Below are positions 47,021 to 57,959 of a DNA stretch of 64,000 nt, in pieces (position 1 is the first letter of the stretch; each line of letters begins with the position of its first letter). The translations under genes and the position numbers were made by a program. The notes beneath the pieces were generated by a model. That model was not told where the DNA came from. It worked only from the letters and a program-made list of their open reading frames with translations, and made no database searches. Source of the DNA: Kitasatospora humi. Lineage in GTDB: Bacteria; Actinomycetota; Actinomycetes; Streptomycetales; Streptomycetaceae. The stretch lies in assembly GCF_020907985.1 (NCBI RefSeq), contig NZ_JAJJPA010000005.1, forward strand, positions 210,920-274,919, written 5' to 3'.

Positions 47021-47776
47021 ATGCAGGAGACGCAGGAGACCGCGCCGGACGGCACGCGCCGTCGGGTGCTGCTGAAGCTGTCCGGCGAGGCGTTCGCCGG
47101 CGGAGGCGGGCTCGGCGTCGACCCCGACGTCGTCCATGCGATCGCGCGGGAGATCGCCACGGTTGTCCGGCAGGGCACCGAGGTCGCGGTGGTCATCGGC
47201 GGCGGCAACTTCTTCCGCGGCGCCGAGCTGCAGGTGCGCGGCATGGACCGGGCCCGCTCGGACTACATGGGCATGCTGGGCACCGTCATGAACTGCCTCG
47301 CCCTGCAGGACTTCCTGATGAAGGAAGGCATCGAGACCCGGGTCCAGACCGCCATCACGATGGGCCAGGTCGCCGAGCCCTACCTGCCGCTGCGGGCCAT
47401 CCGCCACCTGGAGAAGGGCCGGGTCGTGATCTTCGGCGCCGGCATGGGCATGCCCTACTTCTCCACCGACACCACCGCCGTGCAGCGCGCCCTGGAGATC
47501 CACGCCGAGGTCCTGCTGATGGGCAAGAACGGTGTGGACGGGGTCTACGACTCCGACCCCAAGACCAACCCGGACGCCGTGCGGTTCGACGCGCTGGAGT
47601 ACGCCGAGGTGATCTCGCGCGATCTGAAGGTCGCCGACCTGACCGCGATCACGCTGTGCAAGGACAACGGCCTGCCGATCCTGGTCTTCGAGCTCCTGAC
47701 CGAGGGCAATATCGCTCGCGCGGTCAGGAATGAGAAGATCGGCACACTCATCAGCCAGGATTCCGTCCGGGCCTGA
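47021..47776 (+). CDS. pyrH: Uridylate kinase
   Basis: UMP kinase of the amino-acid-kinase fold, 251 residues, making UDP for pyrimidine nucleotides. It starts at ATG 47021 behind AAGGAGAA; an in-frame GTG at 46991 is possible. The motifs [51 protein letters not shown] and [20 protein letters not shown] are all diagnostic. It precedes frr as in most bacteria. Confidence 0.98.
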   Translation: MQETQETAPDGTRRRVLLKLSGEAFAGGGGLGVDPDVVHAIAREIATVVRQGTEVAVVIGGGNFFRGAELQVRGMDRARSDYMGMLGTVMNCLALQDFLMKEGIETRVQTAITMGQVAEPYLPLRAIRHLEKGRVVIFGAGMGMPYFSTDTTAVQRALEIHAEVLLMGKNGVDGVYDSDPKTNPDAVRFDALEYAEVISRDLKVADLTAITLCKDNGLPILVFELLTEGNIARAVRNEKIGTLISQDSVRA

Positions 47777-47868
47777 GCAGTCGTCAACCGAGCCCCGTCG
47801 GACCTGGCGGGGCCTATCAGTACGCCACGGGCGGTGAGCGCCACGGGCAACCGGACAGGGAGCAGACC

Positions 47869-48426
47869 GTGATCGAAGAGATCCTCCTCGAAGCCGACGA
47901 GAAGATGGAGAAGAGCGTCGCCGTCGCCAAGGACGACTTCGCCGCCATCCGTACCGGCCGGGCCCACCCGGCGATGTTCAACAAGATCGTCGCTGACTAC
48001 TACGGCGCGGTCACCCCGATCAACCAGCTCGCCTCCTTCTCGGTGCCGGAGCCGCGGATGGCGGTCATCACGCCGTTCGACAAGAGCGCGATGCGCAACA
48101 TCGAGCAGGCCATCCGCGACTCGGACCTCGGTGTCAACCCGACCAACGACGGCAACGTCATCCGGGTGGTGCTGCCGCAGCTCACCGAGGAGCGCCGCAA
48201 GGAGTACATCAAGCAGGCGCGCGGCAAGGGCGAGGACGCCAAGGTCTCGATGCGCTCGATCCGCCGCAAGGCCAAGGACGCGCTGGACAAGCTGGTCAAG
48301 GACAAGGAGGCCGGCGAGGACGAGGTGCGCCGCGCCGAGAAGGAGCTCGACGACCTCACCGCCAAGTACGTGGCGGCCATCGACGAGCTGCTCAAGCACA
48401 AGGAAGCCGAGCTCCTCGAAGTCTGA
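47869..48426 (+). CDS. frr: Ribosome recycling factor
   Basis: A 185-residue protein that splits post-termination ribosomes together with EF-G. It starts GTG 47869 with ACAGGGAGCA upstream. The typical opening [20 protein letters not shown] is followed by [29 protein letters not shown] and [12 protein letters not shown] also match the family. The stop TGA shares its last base with the cdsA start. Confidence 0.98.
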   Translation: MIEEILLEADEKMEKSVAVAKDDFAAIRTGRAHPAMFNKIVADYYGAVTPINQLASFSVPEPRMAVITPFDKSAMRNIEQAIRDSDLGVNPTNDGNVIRVVLPQLTEERRKEYIKQARGKGEDAKVSMRSIRRKAKDALDKLVKDKEAGEDEVRRAEKELDDLTAKYVAAIDELLKHKEAELLEV

Positions 48427-49397
48427 TGAACGACGCCCCGCACGCCCCAGGCTCCAGGGGCGCAACCCCGCAGACCCCCGCCCCGCCGCAGGCCGCCCCC
48501 GAGCGGCCGGTCGGCCCGGCGGGGGCACGACCCCGAGCCCAGGAGAGTCCGGTGGCCCAGTCCGAGCCGCAGCAGCCCCCCAAGCAGCGGGGCGGCCGCA
48601 ACCTCCCCGCGGCGATAGGGGTGGGGCTCGGCCTCGGGGCGGTGATCATCATCTCGCTCTTCGTGGTCAAGGTGCTGTTCCTGATCGTCGTGGTGGCGGC
48701 GGCCTCGATCGGTGTGAAGGAGCTGACCAGCCGGCTGGCCGAGCGCAAGGGCATCGAGGTCCCGCTGCCGCCGCTGCTGCTCGGCGGCATCGCCATGCTC
48801 ACCTGCGCCTACTGGATCGGCCTGCAGGGCACCGCCGCGGCGCTGGCGCTGACCGCGCTGGCACTGATGATCTGGCGGATGCGGCGGCCGCCGGAGGACT
48901 ACCTGCGGGACATAACGGCGGGCGTCTTCACCGCCTTCTACGTGCCGTTCCTGGCCTCCTTCGTGGCCCTGATGCTCTCCGCCCACGACGGGCCGCAGCG
49001 GATCGTGCTCTTCCTGGTGGTCACCATCTGCAGTGACACCGGGGCGTACGCGGTGGGCTACAAGTTCGGCCGGACCAAGCTGGCGCCGACGATCAGCCCC
49101 GGCAAGACCCGCGAGGGCCTGGCCGGCGGCATCGGGCTCTCGATGCTGGCCGGTGCGCTGCTGATGTCCTTGCTGATCGACGGCGGCCACTGGTGGCAGG
49201 GCCTGATCCTGGGCGGCTGCGCGGCGGTGATCGCCACCCTCGGCGACCTGGCCGAGTCGATGATCAAGCGCGACCTGGGCATCAAGGACATGGGCACGCT
49301 GCTGCCCGGCCACGGCGGGATCATGGACCGCCTGGACTCGCTGCTGCCGACCGCCCCGATCGTCTGGCTGCTGCTGACCGCCTTCGTCGGCGGCTGA
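48426..49397 (+). CDS. cdsA: Phosphatidate cytidylyltransferase
   Basis: Integral membrane enzyme (323 residues) making CDP-diacylglycerol from phosphatidate and CTP, the branch point of phospholipid synthesis. A ~55-residue Pro/Gln-rich cytoplasmic start precedes about eight membrane helices (VIIISLFVVKVLFLIVVVAA and others). The family signature is present: CSDTGAYAVGYKFGRTKLAP and then IKRDLGIKDMGTLLPGHGGI followed by MDRLDS. It overlaps frr by one base. A very long hairpin follows its stop. Confidence 0.96.
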   Translation: MNDAPHAPGSRGATPQTPAPPQAAPERPVGPAGARPRAQESPVAQSEPQQPPKQRGGRNLPAAIGVGLGLGAVIIISLFVVKVLFLIVVVAAASIGVKELTSRLAERKGIEVPLPPLLLGGIAMLTCAYWIGLQGTAAALALTALALMIWRMRRPPEDYLRDITAGVFTAFYVPFLASFVALMLSAHDGPQRIVLFLVVTICSDTGAYAVGYKFGRTKLAPTISPGKTREGLAGGIGLSMLAGALLMSLLIDGGHWWQGLILGGCAAVIATLGDLAESMIKRDLGIKDMGTLLPGHGGIMDRLDSLLPTAPIVWLLLTAFVGG

Positions 49398-49400
49398 CCC

Positions 49401-49458
49401 CGCAGATGCGCGATGGGTCCCGGACGGCACGCCGTCCGGGACCCATCGCGCATCTGCG
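49401..49458. terminator. Perfect 28-base inverted repeat between cdsA and rlmN
   Basis: Bases 49401-49428 are an exact reverse complement of 49431-49458, with only two bases between. It begins three bases after the cdsA stop and ends 14 bases before the rlmN ATG, so it fills nearly the entire gap. Confidence 0.9.
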
Positions 49459-49472
49459 ACACTGGACGGACC

Positions 49473-50612
49473 ATGCCTGCACCCGGAGAACTCACGTTTG
49501 TCGCGCCGCGCGGCGCCAAGCCCCCGCGACACCTCGCCGACCTCAGCCCCGCCGAGCGCAAGGCGGCCGTCGCCGACCTGGGCGAGCAGCCGTTCCGCGC
49601 CAAGCAGCTGGCCAACCACTACTTCGGCCGGCTCTCGAACGACCCGGCGAGCTGGACGGACATCCCGGCGGCCAGCCGCGCCAAGCTGACCGAGCAGCTG
49701 CTGCCCGAGCTGATGTCGGTGGTCCGGCACGTGAGCTGCGACAACGACGCCACTCGCAAGACGCTCTGGAGGCTCTTCGACGGCACCCTGGTCGAGTCGG
49801 TGCTGATGCGCTACCCGGACCGGGTGACGATGTGCATCAGCTCGCAGGCCGGGTGCGGCATGAACTGCCCGTTCTGTGCCACCGGGCAGGCCGGGCTGAC
49901 CCGCAACCTGTCCACCGCCGAGATCGTGGAGCAGATCGCGGCCGGGATGCGGGCGCTCAAGGCCGGTGAATTCGGGGCGCGCGGGGGATCGTCCCCCCGG
50001 GACGAGCGCGGTCCGGGCGGTGAGCCGCGGCTGTCCAACGTGGTCTTCATGGGCATGGGCGAGCCGCTGGCCAACTACAACCGGGTGCTGGCCGCGATCC
50101 GCCGGCTCACCGATCCGGCGCCGGACGGCTTCGGCCTCTCCCAGCGCGGCATCACGGTCTCCACGGTCGGCCTGGTGCCGGCCATGCACAGGTTCGCCGA
50201 CGAGGGGCTGAGCTGCCGCCTGGCGCTCTCGCTGCACGCTCCGGACGACGAGCTGCGCGACGAACTGGTCCCGGTGAACACCCGCTGGAAGGTCGCCGAG
50301 GTGCTGGAGGCGGCGTGGCACTACGCGGAGAAGTCCGGCCGCCGGGTCTCCATCGAGTACGCGCTGATCAAGGACATCAACGACCAGGCGTGGCGCGCCG
50401 ACCTGCTCGGCCGACTGATCAAGAACCACCGGGTGCACGTCAACCTGATCCCGCTCAACCCGACACCGGGCTCCAAGTGGACGGCCTCCCGTCCGGAGGA
50501 CGAGCGCGAGTTCGTCCGCCGACTGGAGTCGCACGGTGTGCCGACCACGGTGCGGGACACCCGCGGCCAGGAGATCGACGGCGCTTGCGGTCAGCTCGCC
50601 GCGGCGGGCTGA
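49473..50612 (+). CDS. rlmN: Dual-specificity 23S rRNA/tRNA C2-methyladenosine synthase RlmN
   Basis: Radical-SAM methyltransferase (379 residues) modifying A2503 of 23S rRNA and A37 of some tRNAs. The [4Fe-4S] motif is [19 protein letters not shown]. The SAM-binding segment is [20 protein letters not shown], and the second catalytic Cys lies in [10 protein letters not shown] near the C-terminus. A Gly/Ser/Arg-rich stretch ([20 protein letters not shown]) between the first strands looks like a loop insertion. The start ATG 49473 is the first after the long hairpin, and no strong Shine-Dalgarno is visible. Confidence 0.96.
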   Translation: MPAPGELTFVAPRGAKPPRHLADLSPAERKAAVADLGEQPFRAKQLANHYFGRLSNDPASWTDIPAASRAKLTEQLLPELMSVVRHVSCDNDATRKTLWRLFDGTLVESVLMRYPDRVTMCISSQAGCGMNCPFCATGQAGLTRNLSTAEIVEQIAAGMRALKAGEFGARGGSSPRDERGPGGEPRLSNVVFMGMGEPLANYNRVLAAIRRLTDPAPDGFGLSQRGITVSTVGLVPAMHRFADEGLSCRLALSLHAPDDELRDELVPVNTRWKVAEVLEAAWHYAEKSGRRVSIEYALIKDINDQAWRADLLGRLIKNHRVHVNLIPLNPTPGSKWTASRPEDEREFVRRLESHGVPTTVRDTRGQEIDGACGQLAAAG

Positions 50613-50696
50613 CGCCCCACGGGCCGGATGCCGGTCGCACCGGCGTGCCCCGGGCCGGGAGCCTCGGGAGCCAGGAGGCCCGGCATTCGGGTCCGA

Positions 50697-51857
50697 CTAT
50701 CGGCTGAGCATCCCCGCGCCGAGCGCCGCGGTCAGCCCGCCGGTGGCCAGCAGCACCAGGCCGGCCACCGACCAGCGCAGCAGGGCCGCACTGAACAGCA
50801 GCCGCGGTGACCCGCCCAGGCGCAGCAGGGTGGCGGTCACCGGGCGGCGGGCGGCTCGGATCTCGGTGAGTCGGGCCAGCACCGCCGCGACCGTGCACCC
50901 GGTGAGCAGCAGGGCTTCGGCAGCCGGCAGCGGCCCGGTCCCGGCGGCGCCCGGGGCCACCCAGTGCCGCACCGAGGTCAGCACCACGGCGATGGTGAAC
51001 GCCAGCACCGCCAGCGGCGTGCCCAGCCGGCGGGCGATGCCGGTCAGCCCGCGCCCGGCCAGCAGCCGCCGCGGGGCGGGCCGACCGAGGGCCAGCACCC
51101 GGCCGAACCCGGCCAGCAGTGGTCCGGTGAGCAGCGCCGCGCCGAACGAGGCGGTGGCCCAGCCGCCGAGCAGTACGGCACTGGTGTGCCCGAGCCCGGC
51201 CGGCAGCCTCAGCGGGCGCGGGTCGTCGGCCGCGGCCGGGCGCAGTGCGTAGAGCTCGGTGAGGGTGCCACCGACCGTCAGCAGGGCGGCGGTGATGATC
51301 CTGGGCAGCCCGAAGCGGTGGGCCGGCAGGGGTTCCTGGTGGCCCGTCAGCTGCTGGGTGACCGGGACGGCGACGGCCGCCGCGAGCCCGCCGACCAGGG
51401 GGAGCAGGGCGACCAGGGCGATCGGCGCGGCCGTCGGCAGTGGGACGCCCATGCCCAGCTCGGGGGCGAGCGAGGGGCCGGCGATCTCGTTGCGCAGCAC
51501 CAGGAAGACCAGCAGGGTGACCACTGAGCCGAGCGCGCAGGCCAGGGCGAGCTCGCCGGCGATCAGCAACCGCAGTCGGGTCGGCCCGGCGCCGGCGGCG
51601 GTCAGTCCGGCCATCCGCTCGGGCCGCTGGGCGGGCAGGGCACGGGCTGCGACCGCCGCGAACCAGCCGACCGCGGCCAGCGCGGGCAGGCACCAGAGCA
51701 GCCGCTCGACGGCCGTGTGCGTGCCGGGCGGGTCGCTGAGAGCCCGGCCGAGCGCGCGCAGCAGGAAGCCGGCGACCACTGCGGCGGCTGCGGCGGTGAG
51801 CAGCAGGCGGCCGAGGTCGACCAGCCGGTAGCCCCTGACCAGGCGGAAGTAGAACAC
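50697..51857 (-). CDS. ABC transporter permease-like membrane protein (FtsX-like)
   Basis: A 386-residue minus-strand membrane protein started at GTG 51857 (VFYFRLVRGYRLVDLGRLLL) behind GAGGGA, 20 bases after the ATPase gene. Eight or so hydrophobic helices are visible; the order is a first helix, a loop with AQRPERMAGLTAAGAGPTRL, then grouped helices. The AAGAGPTRLRLLIAGE and RLGGSPRLLFSAALLRWSVA segments resemble the MacB/FtsX permease pattern. The FtsX-like domain is present in two halves without a large extracellular domain. The substrate is unknown, and the partner ATPase is degenerate. Confidence 0.75.
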   Translation of the reverse strand: MFYFRLVRGYRLVDLGRLLLTAAAAAVVAGFLLRALGRALSDPPGTHTAVERLLWCLPALAAVGWFAAVAARALPAQRPERMAGLTAAGAGPTRLRLLIAGELALACALGSVVTLLVFLVLRNEIAGPSLAPELGMGVPLPTAAPIALVALLPLVGGLAAAVAVPVTQQLTGHQEPLPAHRFGLPRIITAALLTVGGTLTELYALRPAAADDPRPLRLPAGLGHTSAVLLGGWATASFGAALLTGPLLAGFGRVLALGRPAPRRLLAGRGLTGIARRLGTPLAVLAFTIAVVLTSVRHWVAPGAAGTGPLPAAEALLLTGCTVAAVLARLTEIRAARRPVTATLLRLGGSPRLLFSAALLRWSVAGLVLLATGGLTAALGAGMLSR

Positions 51858-51877
51858 CGGCGTCCCTCGATGTGCGA

Positions 51878-52609
51878 TCAGTGCGAAGCGATGGCGGGCG
51901 CGGCGGCCGGTCGTTGGACCGGCGTGGCCGGGGCCGGGGTGCGGCCGTCGACAAGGGCCACCGTCCGGTCCGCGTACTTGGCCAGCTCCGGGTCGTGGGT
52001 GGCCAGGACCAGGGTGAGGCGGTGGGAGCGGGCTGCGCTGGTGAGTATCCGCAGCAGCTGGTCCCGGGCCTCGCGGTGGAGCGGGGCGGTCGGGTCGTCG
52101 GCGAAGACCACCCGGGGGAGCGGGGCCAGTGCGCGGGCGACGGCGATCCGCTGGCGCTGGCTCTGGAGCAGTTCGATCGGGCGGTGCTTGGCGCAGTCGC
52201 TCACGTCGAGCCGCTCCAGCCATTCGCCGGCCGCGCGGTACGCGGCCTTGTGGCCGGCGCCGGCCAGCAGCAGCGGCAGGGCGACGTTCTCCCGGGCCGT
52301 CAGCTCTGGCACCAGATGGGGCTCGGAGCCGACGAAGCCGAAGCGGTCGCGGCGCAGTTTCTCCCGGCCGGCCCGGCTGAGCGTGTGCACCGGGGAGCTG
52401 TTGAACCAGACCTCGCCGGAGTCCACCGGCAGCTGCGCGGAGAGGCAGCCGAGCAGGGTGGACTTGCCGGAGCCGCGGGTGCCGGTGACGGCCAGCACCT
52501 CGCCCTCGCGGATGCCGATCGAGACCTCGCGCAGCGCGAGGTTGCCGTCATGGGCTTTGACGATCCCCCGGGCCCACAGCACGTCGTTGTCGGGCGGGGC
52601 CGCTGACAT
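51878..52609 (-). CDS. ABC transporter ATPase (LolD-like) with degenerate motifs
   Basis: A 243-residue ATP-binding subunit started at minus-strand ATG 52609 behind GGAGGAACAC. Walker A GTRGSGKST is intact (residues 43-51), and the H-loop ATHDPEL is present. Three other motifs deviate. The Q-loop Gln is absent (GFVGSEPHL where FVFQ is expected). The signature is LLQSQRQR instead of LSGGQQQR. Walker B ends ADDP, with Asp at the catalytic Glu position. The protein is coupled to the permease and would give a poor or inactive ATPase unless it acts as one half of a heterodimer. The opposite strand of this gene is strongly biased but does not encode a recognisable protein. Confidence 0.8.
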   Translation of the reverse strand: MSAAPPDNDVLWARGIVKAHDGNLALREVSIGIREGEVLAVTGTRGSGKSTLLGCLSAQLPVDSGEVWFNSSPVHTLSRAGREKLRRDRFGFVGSEPHLVPELTARENVALPLLLAGAGHKAAYRAAGEWLERLDVSDCAKHRPIELLQSQRQRIAVARALAPLPRVVFADDPTAPLHREARDQLLRILTSAARSHRLTLVLATHDPELAKYADRTVALVDGRTPAPATPVQRPAAAPAIASH

Positions 52610-52783
52610 GTGTTCCTCCGCCGGTCGGGATCGGCTCTGCAGTGCAGTGGAATGACAGTCGTCAGACTAGAACGACAAGGTCGCGGCGCGGTTGCGGCAC
52701 ACCATGCGGAACCGTCATAAACCCGGATGAACCATCAGCGGATCATCTGAGAAAAACATCGAACCGCTGGAGGGGACGGGGAG

Positions 52784-52855
52784 GACGCACCGAAGGGCGG
52801 CCCCGCCGGCCCTGAGGAGGAGGCCGGGGGACCGCCCTTCGGCGGAGGGTGCGTC
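52784..52855 (-). terminator. Large stem-loop after the first aminotransferase gene
   Basis: Two stacked perfect stems: GACGCACC (52784-52791) with GGTGCGTC (52848-52855), and CGAAGGGCGG (52791-52800) with CCGCCCTTCG (52832-52841). It lies downstream of the minus-strand aminotransferase stop at 52890. Confidence 0.75.
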
Positions 52856-52889
52856 AGCGAAGCACCGACGACGCGTCAGGGAAACGCCG

Positions 52890-54284
52890 TCAGATCTTGG
52901 CCCACGCGTCGGTGAGGCTGACCCGCAGGATCTGCTCGATCTCGTCGAACGTCGACTGGTCGGAGACCAGCGGCGGGGCCAGCTGCACGACCGGGTCGCC
53001 GCGGTCGTCGGCACGGCAGTACAGGCCGTTCTCGAAGAGCGCCTTCGAGAGGAAGCCGTAGAGCACGCGCTCGGTCTCGTCCTCGTTGAAGGTCTCCTTG
53101 GTGACCTTGTCCTTGACCAGCTCGATGCCGTAGAAGTACCCGTTGCCGCGCACGTCGCCGACGATCGGCAGGTCGCGCAGCTTGTTCAGGGTGCCCAGGA
53201 AGCGGGACTCGTTGTCCAGCACGTGCTGGTTGAGGCCCTCGCGCTCGAAGATGTCGAGGTTGGCCAGCGCCACGGCCGACGACACCGGGTGCCCGGCGAA
53301 GGTGTAGCCGTGCAGGAAGGTGTTGTCGCCCTTGTAGAACGGCTCGGCGATCCGGTCCGAGATGATGGTGGCGCCGATCGGGGAGTAGCCCGAGGTCATG
53401 CCCTTGGCGCAAGTGATCATGTCAGGCACGTAGCCGAACTTGTCGGCGCCGAACATGGTGCCCAGGCGGCCGAAGGCGCAGATGACCTCGTCCGAGACCA
53501 GCAGCACGTCGTGGCGGTCGCAGATCTCGCGCAGCCGCTGGAAGTACCCGGGGGGCGGCGGGAAGCAGCCGCCGGCGTTCTGCACCGGCTCGACGAAGAC
53601 GGCGGCGACGGTCTCCGGGCCTTCGAAGAGGATGGCCTCCTCGACCTGGTCGGCGCACCAGCGGCCGTAGGCCTCGGGGTCGACGGAGCCGTCCGGGCCC
53701 GCCAGGTACTCGGGGGCGCGGTAGATGTTGGTGTTCGGCGCCTTGTGGGTGCCCGGCACCAGCGGCTCGAACGGGGCCTTCAGGCCCGGCAGGCCGGTGA
53801 TCGACAGGGCGCCCTGCGGGGTGCCGTGGTAGGCGATCGCCCGGGAGATGACCTTGTACTTGGTCGGCTTGCCGGTCAGCTTGAAGTACTGCTTGGCGAG
53901 CTTCCATGCGGTCTCGACGGCCTCGCCGCCACCGGTGGAGAAGAACACCTTGTTCAGGTCGCCGGGCGCGTAGTTGGCCAGGCGCTCGGCCAGCTCGACG
54001 GCCTTGGGGTGGGCGTAGCTCCAGATCGGGAAGAAGGCCAGCTCCTTGGCCTGCTTCGCGGCGACCTCGGCGAGCTCGGTGCGGCCGTGGCCCGCCTGGA
54101 CCACGAAGAGGCCCGCCAGGCCGTCGATGTACTTGCGGCCCTTGTCGTCCCAGATGTAGGTGCCCTCGCCGCGCACGATGGTGGGGACGGGGGAGTTCTC
54201 GTACGACGACATGCGGGTGAAGTGCATCCACAGGTGGTCGTATGCGGCCTTCGAAAGGTCCTTCTGTGCCGGATCGGCGCTCAT
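52890..54284 (-). CDS. Class-III aminotransferase (putrescine/omega-amino acid:pyruvate type)
   Basis: PLP-dependent transaminase of 464 residues on the minus strand. It starts at ATG 54284, overlapping the AsnC stop by four bases. Family features include GLAGLFVVQAGHGRTELAEV, FFSTGGGEAVETAWKLAKQY, the PLP-contacting LLVSDEVICAFGRLGTMFGA and the Schiff-base Lys in ITCAKGMTSGYSPIGA. It resembles the omega-amino acid:pyruvate aminotransferases used for putrescine, beta-alanine or GABA. The substrate is inferred from the neighbouring aminobutyraldehyde-type dehydrogenase. It is probably co-transcribed with, and regulated by, the AsnC gene. Confidence 0.9.
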   Translation of the reverse strand: MSADPAQKDLSKAAYDHLWMHFTRMSSYENSPVPTIVRGEGTYIWDDKGRKYIDGLAGLFVVQAGHGRTELAEVAAKQAKELAFFPIWSYAHPKAVELAERLANYAPGDLNKVFFSTGGGEAVETAWKLAKQYFKLTGKPTKYKVISRAIAYHGTPQGALSITGLPGLKAPFEPLVPGTHKAPNTNIYRAPEYLAGPDGSVDPEAYGRWCADQVEEAILFEGPETVAAVFVEPVQNAGGCFPPPPGYFQRLREICDRHDVLLVSDEVICAFGRLGTMFGADKFGYVPDMITCAKGMTSGYSPIGATIISDRIAEPFYKGDNTFLHGYTFAGHPVSSAVALANLDIFEREGLNQHVLDNESRFLGTLNKLRDLPIVGDVRGNGYFYGIELVKDKVTKETFNEDETERVLYGFLSKALFENGLYCRADDRGDPVVQLAPPLVSDQSTFDEIEQILRVSLTDAWAKI

Positions 54285-54754
54285 CGGGTGCCCCAGGTGT
54301 AGGTCTGTTTCCGGAGCTTCAGGTAAACGAAGCTCTCGGTCCTCCGCACGCCGGGAAGCGCGCGGATGCGCTTGTTGATCATTTCGAGCAGGTGCTCGTC
54401 GTCCTCGCACACCAGCTCGGCCAGCAGGTCGAACGAGCCTGCGGTGCAGACCACGTAGTCGACCTCGTCCATGGCGGCCAGGGCGTCGGCGATCGGCTCG
54501 ATGTCGCCCTCGACCGTGACGCCGACCATCGCCTGGCGGGTGAAGCCCACCGTCAGCGGGTCGGTCACGGCGACGATCTGCATCACGCCTTGGTCGAGCA
54601 GCTTCTGGACCCGCTGCCGGACGGCGGCCTCGGAGAGGCCGACGGCCTTGCCGATGGTCGCGTACGGGCGGCGGCCGTCCTCCTGCAGCTGCTCGATGAT
54701 CGCCTTGGAGACGGAGTCGAGGGGGACGCTGCTGTTCCGGTCGCGGTTGGCCAC
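54281..54754 (-). CDS. Lrp/AsnC-family transcriptional regulator
   Basis: A 157-residue regulator started at the minus-strand GTG 54754 (ANRDRNSSVPLDSVSKAIIE); upstream sequence in this frame lacks coding bias, although no strong ribosome site is seen. The AsnC helix-turn-helix reads RPYATIGKAVGLSEAAVRQR with VQKLLDQGVMQIVAVTDP. The C-terminal RAM ligand domain includes MDEVDYVVCTAGSFDLLAEL. Its ligand is probably an amine or amino acid. It is divergent from the dehydrogenase at 55022 and overlaps the aminotransferase, so it may control both. Confidence 0.92.
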   Translation of the reverse strand: MANRDRNSSVPLDSVSKAIIEQLQEDGRRPYATIGKAVGLSEAAVRQRVQKLLDQGVMQIVAVTDPLTVGFTRQAMVGVTVEGDIEPIADALAAMDEVDYVVCTAGSFDLLAELVCEDDEHLLEMINKRIRALPGVRRTESFVYLKLRKQTYTWGTR

Positions 54755-55021
54755 GCGGCCACTGTGCCTGATCGTTTCTGCATCCGCAACCCGTCGTGCT
54801 GCTGATTTCGTCGAGCATCCACCGATCCGGAACGGATTGCGTGGCGATTGCCGGTGCTGCCTGTCGATAACAGAAGTCACCGAGGTAGCCTGGCCGCGCA
54901 ACCGTGTCGACGTGCACCCGCCCGGAAGCGACCAGGCGCATCAGCCCCCCGGCAGCCCGCTGCCGGCGGTACCCTGGCGCGGAATCTGCAACGTCGCAGG
55001 CCCAGACCGTAGGAGAAACCC

Positions 55022-56467
<1,446 letters not shown>

Positions 56468-56483
56468 TGATCGCCTGAGTGTG

Positions 56484-56511
56484 AGGGCCCAGGGGCACGC
56501 CCCTGGGCCCT
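56484..56511 (+). terminator. Terminator of the first aldehyde dehydrogenase gene
   Basis: A perfect 13-base stem (56484-56496 with 56499-56511) with a two-base loop, followed by T. Confidence 0.85.
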
Positions 56512-56580
56512 TGGCACAGTGTCAGCCTGCCTTGCCGACCGCCTGACACGATGCCGCTGCCCACCGCCGCGGCGGCTGCC

Positions 56581-56586
56581 TACGCT
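56581..56586 (+). promoter_or_regulatory. -10 element for the second aminotransferase (probably leaderless)
   Basis: TACGCT ends 7 bases before the ATG at 56594, with no Shine-Dalgarno between. Confidence 0.4.
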
Positions 56587-56593
56587 GGCGGGC

Positions 56594-57952
56594 ATGAGCA
56601 TCCCCACCGCCGATCCCGCCGCCGGGCAGGCCGTCACGGCCGCCGACCGTGCGCACGTCTTCCATTCGTGGTCCGCCCAGGCCCAGATCGCCCCGCTCGC
56701 GGTGGCCGGCGCCGAGGGCTCGTACTTCTGGGACTACGAGGGCAACCGCTACCTCGACTTCTCCTCCCAGCTGGTCAACACCAACATCGGCCACCAGCAC
56801 CCCAAGGTGGTCGCGGCGATCCAGCAGCAGGCGGCCACGCTGTGCACCATGGCCCCGGGCTTCGCGGTCGAGGCCCGCAGCGAGGCGGCCCGGCTGATCG
56901 CCGAGCGCACCCCCGGCGACCTGGACAAGATCTTCTTCACCAACGGCGGTGCCGAGGCCAACGAGAACGCGATCCGGCTGGCCCGGCTGCACACCGGCCG
57001 GCAGAAGGTGCTCGCCACCTACCGCTCGTACCACGGCGCCACCGCCAACGCCATCGCCCTGACCGGTGACCCGCGCCGCTGGCCCAACGAGACCGGCACG
57101 TCAGGCGTGGTCCACTTCTGGGGCCCGTACCCCTACCGCTCCGCGTTCCACGCCGAGAACGAGGCGCAGGAGTGCGAACGGGCACTGGCCCACCTGGAGC
57201 AGGTGATCGCCTTCGAGGGCCCGCAGACCGTGGCCGCGATCATCCTGGAGACCGTCGTCGGCACCGCCGGCATCCTGGTCCCGCCGCCCGGCTACCTGGC
57301 CGGAGTCCGGGAGATCTGCGACCGCTACGGCATCGTCTTCATCCTGGACGAGGTGATGGCCGGCTTCGGCCGCACCGGTGCCTGGTTCGCCGCCGACCAC
57401 TGGGGGATCACCCCGGACCTGCTGACCTTCGCCAAGGGCGTCAACTCCGGCTACGTGCCGCTGGGCGGCGTGGCGATCAGTGCCGAGATCGCCGCCACCT
57501 TCGCCGACCGCCCGTTCCCCGGCGGCCTCACCTACTCGGGGCACCCGCTGGCCTGCGCCTCCGCAGTGGCCACGATCAACGCGATGGCCGAGGAGGGCAT
57601 CGTGGAGAACGCCCGGCGGATCGGCGAGACCGTGCTCGGCCCCGGCCTGCGCGAACTCGCCGAGCGCCATCCGTCGGTCGGCGAGGTGCGGGGGCTCGGC
57701 GTCTTCTGGGCGCTCGACCTGGTCCGCGACCGCACCACCCGGGAGCCGCTGGTCCCCTACAACGCGGCCGGCGCCGCCAACGCGCCGATGGCCGAACTCG
57801 CGGCCGCCTGCAAGAAGCGCGGGCTCTGGCCGTTCACCAACATGAACCGGTTCCACGTGGTGCCCCCGTGCACGGTCACCGCCGAGGAGGCCCGCGCCGG
57901 CCTGGCCGCGCTGGACGAGGCACTCGACGTCGCCGACTCCCACACCGACTGA
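56594..57952 (+). CDS. Class-III aminotransferase (GABA/beta-alanine type)
   Basis: PLP-dependent aminotransferase of 452 residues starting ATG 56594 (MSIPTADPAAGQAVTAADRA). Core features are YFWDYEGNRYLDFSSQLVNT, FFTNGGAEANENAIRLARLH, the PLP motif VFILDEVMAGFGRTGAWFAA and the Lys in LLTFAKGVNSGYVPLGG. It differs from the enzyme at 52890 and is closer to aspartate-aminotransferase-family taurine/beta-alanine transaminases, so substrates such as GABA or beta-alanine are likely but unproved. It converges on pucR with a 7-base gap. Confidence 0.9.
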   Translation: MSIPTADPAAGQAVTAADRAHVFHSWSAQAQIAPLAVAGAEGSYFWDYEGNRYLDFSSQLVNTNIGHQHPKVVAAIQQQAATLCTMAPGFAVEARSEAARLIAERTPGDLDKIFFTNGGAEANENAIRLARLHTGRQKVLATYRSYHGATANAIALTGDPRRWPNETGTSGVVHFWGPYPYRSAFHAENEAQECERALAHLEQVIAFEGPQTVAAIILETVVGTAGILVPPPGYLAGVREICDRYGIVFILDEVMAGFGRTGAWFAADHWGITPDLLTFAKGVNSGYVPLGGVAISAEIAATFADRPFPGGLTYSGHPLACASAVATINAMAEEGIVENARRIGETVLGPGLRELAERHPSVGEVRGLGVFWALDLVRDRTTREPLVPYNAAGAANAPMAELAAACKKRGLWPFTNMNRFHVVPPCTVTAEEARAGLAALDEALDVADSHTD

Positions 57953-57959
57953 CGGGCCG

